A stretch of DNA of 64,000 bases from Burkholderia pyrrocinia. GTDB taxonomy: Bacteria > Pseudomonadota > Gammaproteobacteria > Burkholderiales > Burkholderiaceae. A program made the translations under genes and the position numbers. Under the pieces are notes generated by a model, which saw nothing but the letters and a program-made list of their open reading frames with translations, was not told where the DNA came from and made no database searches. Within the stretch, counting starts at the first letter, position 1. Every line of letters starts with the position of its first letter. Of the stretch, positions 1-11,205 are shown piece by piece. The stretch covers positions 1,364,001 through 1,428,000 of the forward strand of contig NZ_CP094460.1 of the NCBI RefSeq assembly GCF_022809715.1, read 5' to 3'.

Positions 1-1128
1 GAGATCGGCGAGCGGATGCGCGAACAGCTTCCACGGCGACGTCAGGAAATGCCGCACGCGTTCGGCACGCACCTCGACGAGCGATGCGGGCGCCCAGCGC
101 GGCTTGCGATCCTTGTCGACGAGATGCGCGCGCACGCCTTCGCAGAAGTCGCCTTCCTCGATCGCGCGCGCGACGATGCCGAGCTCCATCCGGAACGATT
201 CGGCAAGCGTCATCTGCCGGCCGCGCAGCAGCACTTCGCGCGTCACCTGCAGCATCGTCGGCGAATGGCCGGCGAGCGCATCGAGCGTCGCCTGCAGCCA
301 TTGACGATGCTCGCGCGTCAGCTCGTCGCGTGCGAACTCCTGCGTCAGCGTCGCGACGATCCGCTCGACGGTCGAACGCTTGTCGAAGTGACGGACGATC
401 CACGGCATCTGGCTGTCGAGCGCCGCATGCGGCACGACGTTGCACGGCGGTTCGAACACCTTGCGCAGCGCCGGCAGCACGTCGCCGTCCCACTTGACGC
501 TTTCGATGCGCGTCTCGAACGTGTCGAGCCACGCCGACGGCACGCACAGGTCCGCGAGCTTCGCGGTCAGCGCGTCGGCGCCCGACAGCATCGCGCCGGT
601 CAGCCCCACGTACAGTTCGAGTTCGACCGGCATGCGCGACAGGAAATGCGTCGCGCCGACATCGGGCACGAGGCCGATGCGCGTTTCCGGCATCGCGATC
701 TTGCTGCGCTCGGTCGCGACGCGCAGCGCCGCGCCTTGCGCGAGGCCCATGCCGCCGCCCATCGTCACGCCGTCCATCAGCGCGACCACCGGCTTCGGGA
801 ACGTGTGGATCGCATGGTCGAGCCGGTATTCGTCGACGAAGAACGGCAGCCAGGTGTCGCGCTGCGCCACCATCCGGTACAGCGCGCGCACGTCGCCGCC
901 CGCGCAGAAGCCCTTCTCGCCCGCGCCGCGCAGCACGACCGCGACGATCTGGTCGTCGTGACGGCAGCGCTCGAAAAGCGCGGCCAGCTCGCCGATCATC
1001 GCGTACGACAGCGCGTTGAGCGCGGCCGGACGGTTCAGCGTGATCAGCGCCACGCGGTTCACCACGCGGAACAGCACCTCGGGCGCGGCTTCCGCGAACG
1101 CGTCGTGATTCGTGACCGGCGTGCTCAT
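1..1128 (-). CDS. 3-hydroxyisobutyryl-CoA hydrolase (enoyl-CoA hydratase/isomerase fold), C-terminus cut by window
   Basis: Hydrolyses 3-hydroxyisobutyryl-CoA to free 3-hydroxyisobutyrate in valine degradation, feeding the neighbouring MmsB. About 376 residues are visible, close to the usual family length, so only a few C-terminal residues are missing. Seen in translation: an N-terminal crotonase core with an AGGDVRALY oxyanion-hole segment, the MGGGMG turn, and a PETRIGLVPDVG stretch carrying the Glu and Asp expected for HIBCH-type hydrolases rather than plain hydratases. The start ATG at 1128 overlaps the stop of the upstream hydratase gene (ATGA), which indicates translational coupling. 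It is the last visible gene of the minus-strand operon that begins at 7484. Confidence 0.9.
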   Translation of the reverse strand, partial: MSTPVTNHDAFAEAAPEVLFRVVNRVALITLNRPAALNALSYAMIGELAALFERCRHDDQIVAVVLRGAGEKGFCAGGDVRALYRMVAQRDTWLPFFVDEYRLDHAIHTFPKPVVALMDGVTMGGGMGLAQGAALRVATERSKIAMPETRIGLVPDVGATHFLSRMPVELELYVGLTGAMLSGADALTAKLADLCVPSAWLDTFETRIESVKWDGDVLPALRKVFEPPCNVVPHAALDSQMPWIVRHFDKRSTVERIVATLTQEFARDELTREHRQWLQATLDALAGHSPTMLQVTREVLLRGRQMTLAESFRMELGIVARAIEEGDFCEGVRAHLVDKDRKPRWAPASLVEVRAERVRHFLTSPWKLFAHPLADL

Positions 1129-1916
1129 CGTTGCGGCTCTCCATCGGTGTGCCATTGCGGCGCGCGCTTGCCGAGAAACGCGGCCACGCCTTCGCGCGGA
1201 TCGTTCGTGTCGAACAGGTCGACGAAGCGTTCGCGCTCGACCGCGAGCGCCGCGCTGCGCGGCACGCCGCGGCGCGCGAGGCCGATCAGCTCCTTGCTGT
1301 ATGCAACCGCGTGCGGGCTTTGCCGCGCGACGTTGCGCGCCAATGCCAGCGCCGCGTCGCGGGCGGCGCCGCTTTCCACCACGTCTTCGACGAGGCCGAT
1401 CTTGAGCGCCGTCGCCGCGTCGACGCGTGCGCCGGTCAGGATGATCTTCTTCGCCCAGCCTTCGCCGACGAGCCAGGGCAGCGTCTGCGTGCCGAGCCCG
1501 CACGGCAGCAGGCCGACCGACGGCTCGGGCAACGCCATCTGCGCATGCGCCTCGGCGATCCGCAGGTCGCACGCGAGCGCGCATTCCAAGCCGCCGCCCA
1601 TCGCATAACCGTTGATCGCCGCGATCGTCACGACGCGCGCATCGTGCAGCGCCTCGAACGCCGCGCCGAAACGCGACGCCATCGCGCGCGCGACCGCGCG
1701 GTCGCCGTCGGCGAACGTGTTGAGGTCGGCGCCCGCGCTGAAGAACTTCGGGCCGTCGCCGGTGATCACCAGCGCGCGCACGCGCGGGTTCGCATTCAGT
1801 TCGGCGACGGTTTCCTGCAGTTGCTGCAGCCCGTCGTCGGTAAAGGCGTTCGCGGGCGGACGCTTGAGCGTCGCGCACGCGATCGCGCCGTCGTCGACGT
1901 AGTCCAGTTCGATCAT
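1125..1916 (-). CDS. enoyl-CoA hydratase/isomerase family protein (valine pathway)
   Basis: A 263-residue crotonase. In this operon it most likely hydrates methacrylyl-CoA to 3-hydroxyisobutyryl-CoA; that specificity is inferred from context. The oxyanion-hole motif FFSAGADLN lies near residue 60, the MGGGLECAL helix start near 105, and LPEPSVGLLPCGLG near 130-145 supplies the second catalytic-region Glu. The start overlaps the mmsB stop by four bases and the stop overlaps the hydrolase start by four bases, so the three genes are tightly coupled. Length is normal for the family and no lesion is visible. Confidence 0.9.
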   Translation of the reverse strand: MIELDYVDDGAIACATLKRPPANAFTDDGLQQLQETVAELNANPRVRALVITGDGPKFFSAGADLNTFADGDRAVARAMASRFGAAFEALHDARVVTIAAINGYAMGGGLECALACDLRIAEAHAQMALPEPSVGLLPCGLGTQTLPWLVGEGWAKKIILTGARVDAATALKIGLVEDVVESGAARDAALALARNVARQSPHAVAYSKELIGLARRGVPRSAALAVERERFVDLFDTNDPREGVAAFLGKRAPQWHTDGEPQR

Positions 1917-2815
1917 GTCGCGTCCTTCTTCGTGGCCGGTTGGTACAGGCGGATCACCGCCGAGAAATCGAGCTGCCCGTCGCCGCGGCTGCTCATCGTC
2001 TGGTACAGCTGCTGCGCGAGCGCGCCGAGATAGACGGGTTGGCGCGCCTGCTTCGCCGCGTCGTTCGCGAGGCCGAGATCCTTCAGCATCAGGTCGGTGC
2101 CGAAGCCGCCCGAGTAGCCACGCGACGACGGCGCGGTGTCGATCACGCCCGGATACGGGTTATACGTGTCCGAGCTCCAGCAGCGGCCCGTCGACGTGTT
2201 GACGATGCCGGCCAGCACCTTCGGGTCGATGCCGAGCGCGACGCCGAGCGACATCGCCTCCGACACGGCCGCCATCGAGATGCCGAGCACGAGGTTGTTG
2301 CAGACCTTCGCGACCTGCCCCATGCCCGTCGCGCCGCAGTGGACGATGTTCTTGCCCATGCCGGCGAGCACGGGTTTCACGCGCTCGAAATCGGCATCGC
2401 TGCCGCCGACCATGAAGGTCAGCGTGCCGGCCGCCGCGCCGCCGGTGCCGCCCGATACCGGCGCATCGACGAACGCGCCGCCGTGCTCGCGCACCAGCGC
2501 GCCGAATGCCTGCGCGCTCGCCGGGTCGATCGTGCTCGAATCGATCACGGTCGCGCCCGCGTCGAGGCCGGCCAGCACGCCGTTCTCGCCGGACAGCACC
2601 GAACGCACGTGCGGCGCGGCGGGCAGCATCGTGATCACGAACGTCGCGCCCGACGCAGCGTCGCGCGGCGACGAGGCAACCTGCGCGCCGGCGTCCTGCA
2701 GCGCGCGCAATGCATCGGCGCTCAGGTCGAACGCATGCACTTCGTGGCCTGTCTTCAACAGGTTCAGCGCCATCGGCGCACCCATGTGGCCGAGGCCGAT
2801 AAATCCGATTTTCAT
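1913..2815 (-). CDS. mmsB: 3-hydroxyisobutyrate dehydrogenase
   Basis: NAD-dependent oxidation of 3-hydroxyisobutyrate to methylmalonate semialdehyde. The 300-residue protein starts with the dinucleotide-binding loop GLGHMGAPMA, has the substrate-binding DAPVSGGTGGAAAGTL signature near residue 120, and carries the catalytic-lysine segment GQVAKVCNN near 170. This is the full motif order of the beta-hydroxyacid dehydrogenase family. It sits between mmsA (18-nt gap) and the enoyl-CoA hydratase (4-nt overlap), the classic mmsAB arrangement. The start is preceded by a ggagg-like sequence. Confidence 0.95.
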   Translation of the reverse strand: MKIGFIGLGHMGAPMALNLLKTGHEVHAFDLSADALRALQDAGAQVASSPRDAASGATFVITMLPAAPHVRSVLSGENGVLAGLDAGATVIDSSTIDPASAQAFGALVREHGGAFVDAPVSGGTGGAAAGTLTFMVGGSDADFERVKPVLAGMGKNIVHCGATGMGQVAKVCNNLVLGISMAAVSEAMSLGVALGIDPKVLAGIVNTSTGRCWSSDTYNPYPGVIDTAPSSRGYSGGFGTDLMLKDLGLANDAAKQARQPVYLGALAQQLYQTMSSRGDGQLDFSAVIRLYQPATKKDAT

Positions 2816-2833
2816 GGTCGTGTCCTCCGCCGC

Positions 2834-4363
2834 TCAATGCAGCCGAATCGTCGTATTCACCGGGCCGGCCGTCGTGTCGTCGTCGAACCAGCGCGCGGTG
2901 ACCGTCTTCGTCTGCGTGTAGAACTGCACGACCTGCTTGCCGTACGGACCGAGATCGCCGAGCTTCGAGCCGCGCGAACCGGTGAAGCTGAAGAACGGCA
3001 CGGGCACCGGAATCGGGATGTTGATGCCGACCTGGCCGACGTCGATTTCGCTCTGGAACCTGCGCGCGGCCGCGCCGCTTTGCGTGAACAACCCGACGCC
3101 GTTGCCCATCGGGTTGCGGTTGACGAGCGCGATCGCTTCGTCGAGCGTGTCGGCTTCGAGCACGACGAGCACCGGGCCGAAAATTTCATGCGTGTAGATC
3201 GACATGTCGGTATTCACGCCCGAGAAGATCGTCGGGCCGATGAAGTTGCCGCTTTCATAGCCGGGTACCGTCACGCCCCGGCCGTCGAGCTCGAGCTTCG
3301 CGCCTTCGTTCACGCCCGCTTCGATCAGCGACAGGATGCGTTCCTTCGCAGCCTTCGACACGACCGGGCCGACGTCGGTGCCGGCTTCCGCGCCCGCATT
3401 CACCTTCAGAAGCTTCGCCTTCGCAACGAGATCGGGCAGCCAGTCGCGCGTTTCGCCGACCAGCACCGCGACCGACGTCGCCATGCAGCGCTGCCCCGCC
3501 GCGCCGAAGCCGGCGCCGACGAGCGCATTGATCGTCTGCTCGCGGTTCGCATCGGGCAACACCACCGCGTGATTCTTCGCGCCCATCATCGACTGCACGC
3601 GCTTGCCGTGCGCGCTGCCGAGGTTGTACACGTGCGTGCCGACCACCGTCGAGCCGACGAACGAGATCGCCTTCACGAGCGGATGCGTACAGATCGCATC
3701 GACGACTTCCTTGCCGCCATGCACGACGTTCAGGACACCTTTCGGTACGCCGGCCTCGATCGCGAGCTGGACGAGTTCCATCGTCGACATCGGGTCCTGC
3801 TCCGACGGCTTCAGCACGAACGTGTTGCCGCAGACGATCGCCATCGGGAACATCCACAGCGGAATCATCGCGGGGAAGTTGAACGGCGTGATGCCCGCGC
3901 ACACGCCGAGCGGCTGGCGCAGCGTGTACGTGTCGACGCCGCCCGCGACGTTCTCCGCGAATTCGCCGAGCTGCAGCGAGCCGATCGAACAGGCATGCTC
4001 GACCACTTCGAGGCCGCGGAAGATGTCGCCTTCGGCATCGGGAATCGTCTTGCCCTGCTCGGCCGTCAGCGTCTTCGCGATGCGCTGCTGGTTGGTACGC
4101 ACGAGATCCTGGAACTTCAGCATGATGCGCATGCGCGCGGCGATCGGCGTGTTCTTCCACGTCGCATACGCGGCGTGCGCTGCCTGCACGGCCGCGTCGA
4201 CTTCCTCGACGGTCGCGAACGGCACGCGCGCGAGCACCTGCTGCGTCGCCGGGTTGACGATGTCGCGCCACTCTTTCGTGGCGGACTCGACGAAGGCGCC
4301 GTCGATCAGCAGCTTGACCGTCGGCACGTCTTGCCCCGTCCGGGGCGTCGGATTCGCGTTCAT
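2834..4363 (-). CDS. mmsA: CoA-acylating methylmalonate-semialdehyde dehydrogenase
   Basis: Converts methylmalonate semialdehyde (and malonate semialdehyde) with CoA and NAD to propionyl-CoA (acetyl-CoA). The 509-residue ALDH6-type protein has the catalytic cysteine in GQRCMATSV and the [14 protein letters not shown] segment typical of this subfamily. The start at 4363 was preferred over an in-frame ATG 36 bases upstream because aaggag lies at good distance before it and the product then begins [10 protein letters not shown]. It is followed directly by mmsB. It links the valine, and possibly the inositol or beta-alanine, routes to propionyl-CoA. Confidence 0.95.
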   Translation of the reverse strand: MNANPTPRTGQDVPTVKLLIDGAFVESATKEWRDIVNPATQQVLARVPFATVEEVDAAVQAAHAAYATWKNTPIAARMRIMLKFQDLVRTNQQRIAKTLTAEQGKTIPDAEGDIFRGLEVVEHACSIGSLQLGEFAENVAGGVDTYTLRQPLGVCAGITPFNFPAMIPLWMFPMAIVCGNTFVLKPSEQDPMSTMELVQLAIEAGVPKGVLNVVHGGKEVVDAICTHPLVKAISFVGSTVVGTHVYNLGSAHGKRVQSMMGAKNHAVVLPDANREQTINALVGAGFGAAGQRCMATSVAVLVGETRDWLPDLVAKAKLLKVNAGAEAGTDVGPVVSKAAKERILSLIEAGVNEGAKLELDGRGVTVPGYESGNFIGPTIFSGVNTDMSIYTHEIFGPVLVVLEADTLDEAIALVNRNPMGNGVGLFTQSGAAARRFQSEIDVGQVGINIPIPVPVPFFSFTGSRGSKLGDLGPYGKQVVQFYTQTKTVTARWFDDDTTAGPVNTTIRLH

Positions 4364-4477
4364 CGATCGTTTCTCCTTGCAGAGGGCCGCGAAGCGCAAT
4401 CCCGCCGCGCGGCCGGTTCAATTCGGCTGCGGGCGGCGGCCGCGGAATGCGGCGCGCGCGGCCCGCGGTCGGTCATT

Positions 4478-6184
4478 TCATTTCAGTTCGGCGGCGAAAT
4501 CTTCTTCCCAGTATTCGCCCGGCATTCGCGCGGCCGCGTCGTCGCCGCGCTCGATCTCGCGGCGGCGCAGCTCGACGCGGCGGATCTTCCCCGAGATCGT
4601 CTTCGGCAGCTCCGCAAACTGCAGGCGGCGAATGCGCTTGTACGGCGCGAGCTTCTCGCGCGAGAAGCGGAAGATTTCCAGCGCGAGCGCGGGGCTTTCC
4701 TCGTAGCCCTGCCGCAGCGTGATGAAGGTCTTCGGTACCGACAGCCGCACGGGGTCGGGGCTCGGCACGACCGCCGCCTCGGCGATCGCCGGATGCTCGA
4801 TCAGTACGCTCTCGAGTTCGAACGGGCTCAACCGGTAGTCGGACGACTTGAACACGTCGTCCGCGCGGCCGATATACACGTAATAACCGTCGTCGCCGCG
4901 CATCGCGATGTCCGACGTGCGGTAATGGCCGTCGCGCATCGCATAGGCCGTCGCGTCGGGGTTGTTCGCATAGCCGTTCATCAGCCCGACCGGGCGCGCG
5001 ACGTCCGGGCCGATCGGCAGTGCGACCTCGCCTTCGGTCACGGGCGCGCCGTCCGGATCGAGCAGCGTGATCCGGTAGCCTGGCAGCGGCCGGCCCATCG
5101 AGCCCGCGACGACCGGCTGGCCCGGCGAGTTGCCGATCAGGCAGGTCGTCTCGGTCTGGCCGTAGCCGTCGCGGATCGTGATGCCCCACGCCTTCTTCAC
5201 GCGTTCGATGATCTCGGGATTCAGCGGCTCGCCCGCGCCGACGATCTCGCGCAGCTTCACGTCGAACGACGCGAGCGGCTGCTGCACGAGCATCCGCCAT
5301 ACGGTCGGCGGCGCGCACAGCGTCGTCACCTGGTATTTGACCAGCGCATCGAGCACGACCTTCGGCTCGAAGCGCGCGTAGTTGAATGCGAACACGCACG
5401 CCTGCGCATTCCACGGCGCGAAAAAGCAGCTCCACGCGTGCTTCGCCCAGCCCGGCGAGCTGATGTTCCAGTGGATGTCGCCCGGCTGCAGGCCGACCCA
5501 GTACATCGTCGACAGATGGCCGACCGGATAGGTGCGGTGCGTATGCTCGACGAGCTTCGGCTTCGACGTCGTGCCCGACGTGAAATACAGCAGCATCGGA
5601 TCGTTTGCGTGCGTGACGGCGTCCGGCTCGAACGCGGCGCTCGCCGCGTAGCCGTCGTTCATCGCGAGCCAGCCCGCGCGCGGCGCGCCGGCGACGATCT
5701 TCTGCGCGAGGCCGAGGTCGGGCTGTTCGAATTTCGCGGTTTCGTTCTCGTCGACGATCACGTATTTCGCGCCGCCGATCTGCACGCGGTCGCGCACGTC
5801 GTCGGCCGACAGTTGCGTGGTGGCGGGCAGCACGATCGCGCCGAGCTTCATCGCGGCGAGCATCGCGTCCCACAGTTCGACACGGTTCGGCAGCATCAGC
5901 AGGATGCGATCGCCGCGCACGACGCCTATCGAGCGCAGCCAGTTCGCGATCCGCGACGAACGCTCGGACATCTGCGCGAACGAATACGGATCGCCCGTGC
6001 CGGTCGCCGCGTCGACGATCCACAGCGCGGGACGGTCGTTGCCGCGCGCCATCGGGTCGAAGTAGTCGAGCGCCCAGTTGAACGCATCGAGCACCGGCCA
6101 CTCGAAATCGCGGTACGCGGTTTCGTAGTCGGTGCGATGGCGCAGCAGAAAGTCGCGTGCGTCCAGGAATGCCTGTACCGTCAT
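4478..6184 (-). CDS. AMP-forming acyl-CoA synthetase (medium/short-chain type)
   Basis: A 568-residue member of the ANL superfamily: ATP-dependent activation of a carboxylic acid to its CoA thioester. Motifs seen are the P-loop LLYFTSGTTSKPK near residue 205, the adenylate motif GYGQTETT near 335, a hinge region around YVYIGRADDVFKSSDYR, and the C-terminal lysine in PKTISGKIRR. The chosen ATG at 6184 has ggagg seven bases upstream. In this operon a branched short-chain acid such as isobutyrate is the plausible substrate, but the sequence alone does not show it. A 114-base gap separates it from mmsA. Confidence 0.88.
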   Translation of the reverse strand: MTVQAFLDARDFLLRHRTDYETAYRDFEWPVLDAFNWALDYFDPMARGNDRPALWIVDAATGTGDPYSFAQMSERSSRIANWLRSIGVVRGDRILLMLPNRVELWDAMLAAMKLGAIVLPATTQLSADDVRDRVQIGGAKYVIVDENETAKFEQPDLGLAQKIVAGAPRAGWLAMNDGYAASAAFEPDAVTHANDPMLLYFTSGTTSKPKLVEHTHRTYPVGHLSTMYWVGLQPGDIHWNISSPGWAKHAWSCFFAPWNAQACVFAFNYARFEPKVVLDALVKYQVTTLCAPPTVWRMLVQQPLASFDVKLREIVGAGEPLNPEIIERVKKAWGITIRDGYGQTETTCLIGNSPGQPVVAGSMGRPLPGYRITLLDPDGAPVTEGEVALPIGPDVARPVGLMNGYANNPDATAYAMRDGHYRTSDIAMRGDDGYYVYIGRADDVFKSSDYRLSPFELESVLIEHPAIAEAAVVPSPDPVRLSVPKTFITLRQGYEESPALALEIFRFSREKLAPYKRIRRLQFAELPKTISGKIRRVELRRREIERGDDAAARMPGEYWEEDFAAELK

Positions 6185-6350
6185 CGTTTCCTCCAGTCTC
6201 CATGCCTCGCGGTCAACCGGCGCATGCGCAGCATGCCCATGCCCGATTCCGTTTTGCACGGCGCACGGTCACGTCGTTGCGTGCCGCGTTCACCGCGCTG
6301 CCCTCGTGCCCTGCGTGATGCTTCCGTTCTGTCGGCGCGACCGCCGCGAC

Positions 6351-7586
<1,236 letters not shown>

Positions 7587-7620
7587 TTACACTGAGCGTT
7601 TTTGCCACACCGGCGGCACG

Positions 7621-8655
7621 ATGAAGCAGGAAGACAAGGGAACCGTCGCGATCAGCCTCGTCGCTTACAGCGTCGCGCTCGCGACCCGGCGCGGCGTCAC
7701 GGCCGAGCCGCTGCTCGCGCAGGCCGGCATCGCGCCCGCGCTGCTCGGGCAGCCGCGCGCACGTGTATCCGCGCAGCAATACGGCGCGCTGTGGAACGCG
7801 ATCGCGCGCGCGCTCGACGACGAGTTTTTCGGGCAGGATCGCCACCCGATGCGCAGCGGCAGCTTCATCGCGATGAGCCAGGCCGCGCTGTCCGCGCGCG
7901 ACGGGCTGCATGCAATGGCGCGCGCGGTGAATTTCATGCACTGCGTGCTCGACGACCTGCATGCGGAACTCGACGCGAACCCGCAGCGCGTGCGGCTACG
8001 CTTCGTGCACCGCAACAACGGCGCGACGCCCGCGATGTTCACGTACGCGACCTATTTCATCATCGTCTACGGGCTGACCTGCTGGCTGATCGGGCGGCGC
8101 ATCCCGCTGCTGCATGCGAGCTTCCGCTGCGACACGCCGCCCGCCGATCACGAATACCCGTCGATGTTCTGCGACGACATGCGTTTCAACGAACCCGATT
8201 CGTATGTCGATTTCGATCCCGAATTCGCAACGCTGCCGGTCGTGCAGAACGCGAAGACGCTGAAGACGTTCCTGCGCAACGCGCCGGCGAGCTTCATCGT
8301 CAAGTACCGCAACCCGAACGCGCTCGCGCAGCGGGTGCGCGCGGTGCTGCGCGGGATGCCGCCCGCCGCGTGGCCGGGCGCGGGCGGGATGGCCGCGCGG
8401 CTGCACGTGGCCGAGGCCACGCTGCGCCGCAAGCTGCACCAGGAAGGCCATGCGTACCAGTCGATCAAGGACGCGCTGCGGCGCGATCTCGCGTTCGAGG
8501 CGCTGGCCGACCCCGCGCGCACGATCGCCGACGTCGCGGCCGCGACCGGCTTCGCGGAACCGAGCGCGTTCTACCGCGCGTTCCGCAAATGGAGCGGGCG
8601 CAGTCCGGCCGACTATCGCGACGAAGTGCTCGCGCGGGGCGGCGGCGCGGGCTGA
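7621..8655 (+). CDS. AraC-family regulator with N-terminal Arabinose_bd-type domain, probable regulator of the valine operon
   Basis: A 344-residue regulator. The N-terminal ~200 residues resemble the ligand-binding domain of OruR/ArgR-type AraC proteins. The C-terminal pair of helix-turn-helix motifs runs from about residue 255 (LHVAEATLRRKLHQEG) to 335 (GFAEPSAFYRAFRKWSG). It is transcribed divergently from the acyl-CoA dehydrogenase with a 136-base shared intergenic region, so control of that operon is likely. The P. aeruginosa mmsAB operon is also controlled by an AraC-type protein (MmsR), but orthology is not claimed. ATG 7621 was chosen because the upstream in-frame extension has no ribosome-binding site. 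Confidence 0.85.
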   Translation: MKQEDKGTVAISLVAYSVALATRRGVTAEPLLAQAGIAPALLGQPRARVSAQQYGALWNAIARALDDEFFGQDRHPMRSGSFIAMSQAALSARDGLHAMARAVNFMHCVLDDLHAELDANPQRVRLRFVHRNNGATPAMFTYATYFIIVYGLTCWLIGRRIPLLHASFRCDTPPADHEYPSMFCDDMRFNEPDSYVDFDPEFATLPVVQNAKTLKTFLRNAPASFIVKYRNPNALAQRVRAVLRGMPPAAWPGAGGMAARLHVAEATLRRKLHQEGHAYQSIKDALRRDLAFEALADPARTIADVAAATGFAEPSAFYRAFRKWSGRSPADYRDEVLARGGGAG

Positions 8656-8755
8656 ATCCGGCCGGCGCGGCCCCGGCTTCGCGCTTTGCGCCGAAACCGC
8701 CTAATCTTTAAGCATCGGGCCAACGCCCTTTCCGCGAGCCGGACGGCGTGCGAAT

Positions 8756-10345
8756 GTGCACCGCCCGGACGCCCCGATGCGCCTCCACCGTCACGGGCCG
8801 CCGCCGGCGCCTGCCGCGCCAGACGACCGCCCCCTTCACCCGCTGCCCGCGCGGGTCGCGCGCGCCGCGCTGTTCGCGGCGCTGCTCGTCGTATGTGCGG
8901 CCGTCGCCGCAGCGCTGCCCGCCGCTGCACCCGCAGCCGCGCGCCCGGTCGTCGTGATCCCCATCAACGGCGCGATCGGGCCGGCCAGCGCCGACTTCAT
9001 CGTTCGCTCGCTCGATCGCGCCGCACGCGAGCACGCGCCGCTCGCGATCCTGCAGCTCGACACGCCGGGCGGCCTCGACACGTCGATGCGGCAGATCATC
9101 AAGGCCATCCTCGGCTCGCCGGTGCCGGTCGCCGCATTCGTCGCGCCGGGCGGCGCGCGCGCCGCGAGCGCGGGCACCTACATCGTCTATGCGAGCCACT
9201 TCGCGGCGATGGCGCCCGGCACCAATCTCGGCGCGGCGTCTCCCGTGCAGTTCGGCATCGGCGGCGCCACGCCGGCGCCGGGCACCAACCCCGCTGCGCC
9301 GCGAGCACCGCCGGCCGGGACGCCGGGTGCATCGGGAGCCTCGGGCACGTTGCCGGCCTCGCTGCCGACCGACACGCAATCGACCGAAATCCGCAAGGCG
9401 ATGCAGGACTCCGCCGCCTACATCCGCGGCCTCGCGCAGTTGCGCGGGCGCAATGCCGAATGGGCCGAGCGCGCGGTGCGCGAGGCCGTCAGCCTGTCGG
9501 CGACCGAGGCGCGCGCGCAGCACGTCGTCGACCTGATCGCGCAGGATCCGGCCGACCTCGCGCGCCAGCTCGACGGCCACAGCGCGACGACCACCGCCGG
9601 CACGCTGCGGCTCGCGACCGCGCATGCGCCGCTCGTCGTGGTCCTACCCGACTGGCGCAGCCGCTTCCTGTCGATCATCACCGATCCGAATGTCGCGCTG
9701 ATCCTGCTGACGATCGGCATCTACGGCCTCTTCTTCGAATTCGCGAACCCCGGCTTCGTGCTGCCGGGCGTCGCCGGCACGATCTGCCTGCTGATCGGGC
9801 TGTTCGCGATGCAGTTGCTGCCGATCAGCTATGCGGGTCTCGGCCTCGTGCTGCTCGGTCTCGGCTGCCTGGTGGCCGAAGCGTTCCTGCCGACCTTCGG
9901 CGTGCTCGGTTTCGGCGGAATCGTGTCGTTCACGATCGGCGCGCTGATGCTGATCGATACCGAAGTGCCCGGCTACGGGATTCCGTGGCCCGTGATCGCG
10001 AGCCTCGCGCTCGGCGGCGGGCTGCTCGTCGCGGGCGTGTCGAGCGTTGCGCTGAGCGCACGGCGGCGGCCGGTCGTGACGGGCGCCGAGGCGATGGTCG
10101 GCAGCATCGGCGAAGTGCTCGACGACGGCCTGTGCGCCGACCAGCCGTACGGCGCGGCCGGCCCCGCGCCATCGGCCGCGGGCTGGGCGCGCGTGCATGG
10201 CGAGCGCTGGCGCGTCGCGAGCAGCGTGCCGCTCGCCGCGGGCTGCCGCGTGCGCGTCACCGGCCGCCAGGGATTGCTGCTCACCGTCTCACCGCTCTAC
10301 GACGTGCCGGTTCAGGAACAACAACACCACGGAGAACCAACATGA
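8756..10345 (+). CDS. NfeD-family membrane serine protease (ClpP-like domain plus membrane and NfeD domains)
   Basis: A 529-residue protein, counted from GTG 8756; an ATG at 8777 is an alternative start. A signal anchor (about residues 34-62) precedes a ClpP-like domain (65-280) with the probable nucleophile Ser138 in ASAGTY. Four or five hydrophobic helices follow (about 305-430), then a soluble beta-rich NfeD domain (about 440-520). An Ala/Pro/Gly-rich insertion occupies about 170-205. Its stop overlaps the start of the stomatin-like gene (ATGA). Archaeal homologues cleave the C-terminus of their stomatin partner; the same pairing here suggests a shared role in membrane quality control. Confidence 0.88.
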   Translation: MHRPDAPMRLHRHGPPPAPAAPDDRPLHPLPARVARAALFAALLVVCAAVAAALPAAAPAAARPVVVIPINGAIGPASADFIVRSLDRAAREHAPLAILQLDTPGGLDTSMRQIIKAILGSPVPVAAFVAPGGARAASAGTYIVYASHFAAMAPGTNLGAASPVQFGIGGATPAPGTNPAAPRAPPAGTPGASGASGTLPASLPTDTQSTEIRKAMQDSAAYIRGLAQLRGRNAEWAERAVREAVSLSATEARAQHVVDLIAQDPADLARQLDGHSATTTAGTLRLATAHAPLVVVLPDWRSRFLSIITDPNVALILLTIGIYGLFFEFANPGFVLPGVAGTICLLIGLFAMQLLPISYAGLGLVLLGLGCLVAEAFLPTFGVLGFGGIVSFTIGALMLIDTEVPGYGIPWPVIASLALGGGLLVAGVSSVALSARRRPVVTGAEAMVGSIGEVLDDGLCADQPYGAAGPAPSAAGWARVHGERWRVASSVPLAAGCRVRVTGRQGLLLTVSPLYDVPVQEQQHHGEPT

Positions 10346-11115
10346 TGGGCTACACCTTCGGCTTCAGCAGCGTCCTGATCGTCTTCGTCGTGGTGCTCGT
10401 CGCGTCGTCGATCCGCATCTTCCGCGAGTACGAGCGCGGCGTGGTGTTCATGCTCGGCCGGTTCTGGAAAGTGAAGGGCCCGGGGCTCGTGCTGATCATC
10501 CCGATCGTCCAGCAGGTCGTGCGGATCGACCTGCGCACCGTCGTGTTCGACGTGCCGCCGCAGGACGTGATCACGCGCGACAACGTGTCGGTGAAGGTGA
10601 ATGCGGTGGTGTATTTCCGCGTCGTCGATCCGGAGAAGGCCGTGATCCAGGTCGCGCGCTTCTTCGACGCGACGAGCCAGCTCTCGCAGACGACGCTGCG
10701 CTCGGTGCTCGGCAAGCACGAGCTCGATGCGCTGCTGGCCGAGCGCGAACAACTGAATGCCGACATCCAGAAGACGCTCGACGCGCAGACCGATGCGTGG
10801 GGGATCAAGGTATCGACGGTCGAGATCAAGCACGTCGACCTGAACGAGACGATGGTGCGCGCAATCGCGCGGCAGGCCGAGGCCGAGCGCGAGCGGCGCG
10901 CGAAGGTGATTCATGCGGAAGGCGAATTGCAGGCATCGGAGAAGCTGCTGCAGGCCGCGCAGCGGCTCGCGCAGGAGCCGCAGGCGATGCAGCTGCGCTA
11001 TCTGCAGACGCTGACGACGATCGCGGCGGACAAGAACTCGACGATCGTGTTTCCGCTGCCGGTCGATTTTCTGGGGGCGATGCTGGAGCGGCTGGGCAAG
11101 CCGCACGAGCGCTGA
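10342..11115 (+). CDS. stomatin-like SPFH/band-7 membrane protein (slipin)
   Basis: A 257-residue protein with one N-terminal membrane segment (about residues 7-24), an SPFH/band-7 domain starting at [14 protein letters not shown] (about 30-190), and a long charged helix around [19 protein letters not shown] predicted to form a coiled coil. The C-terminal VFPLPVDF motif resembles the hydrophobic tail that partner NfeD proteases cut in archaeal homologues. It is translationally coupled to the protease gene by a four-base overlap and has ggaga upstream. The two form a conserved two-gene operon in many bacteria. Confidence 0.93.
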   Translation: MMGYTFGFSSVLIVFVVVLVASSIRIFREYERGVVFMLGRFWKVKGPGLVLIIPIVQQVVRIDLRTVVFDVPPQDVITRDNVSVKVNAVVYFRVVDPEKAVIQVARFFDATSQLSQTTLRSVLGKHELDALLAEREQLNADIQKTLDAQTDAWGIKVSTVEIKHVDLNETMVRAIARQAEAERERRAKVIHAEGELQASEKLLQAAQRLAQEPQAMQLRYLQTLTTIAADKNSTIVFPLPVDFLGAMLERLGKPHER

Positions 11116-11205
11116 CACGCGCGTTTCCCGGCCCGCGCGACGCGGCCGTCGATCCCGCCGGACGCAGGGCCGCGACGGCCCGGCGCCCGGCGTACGGTGC
11201 ATACG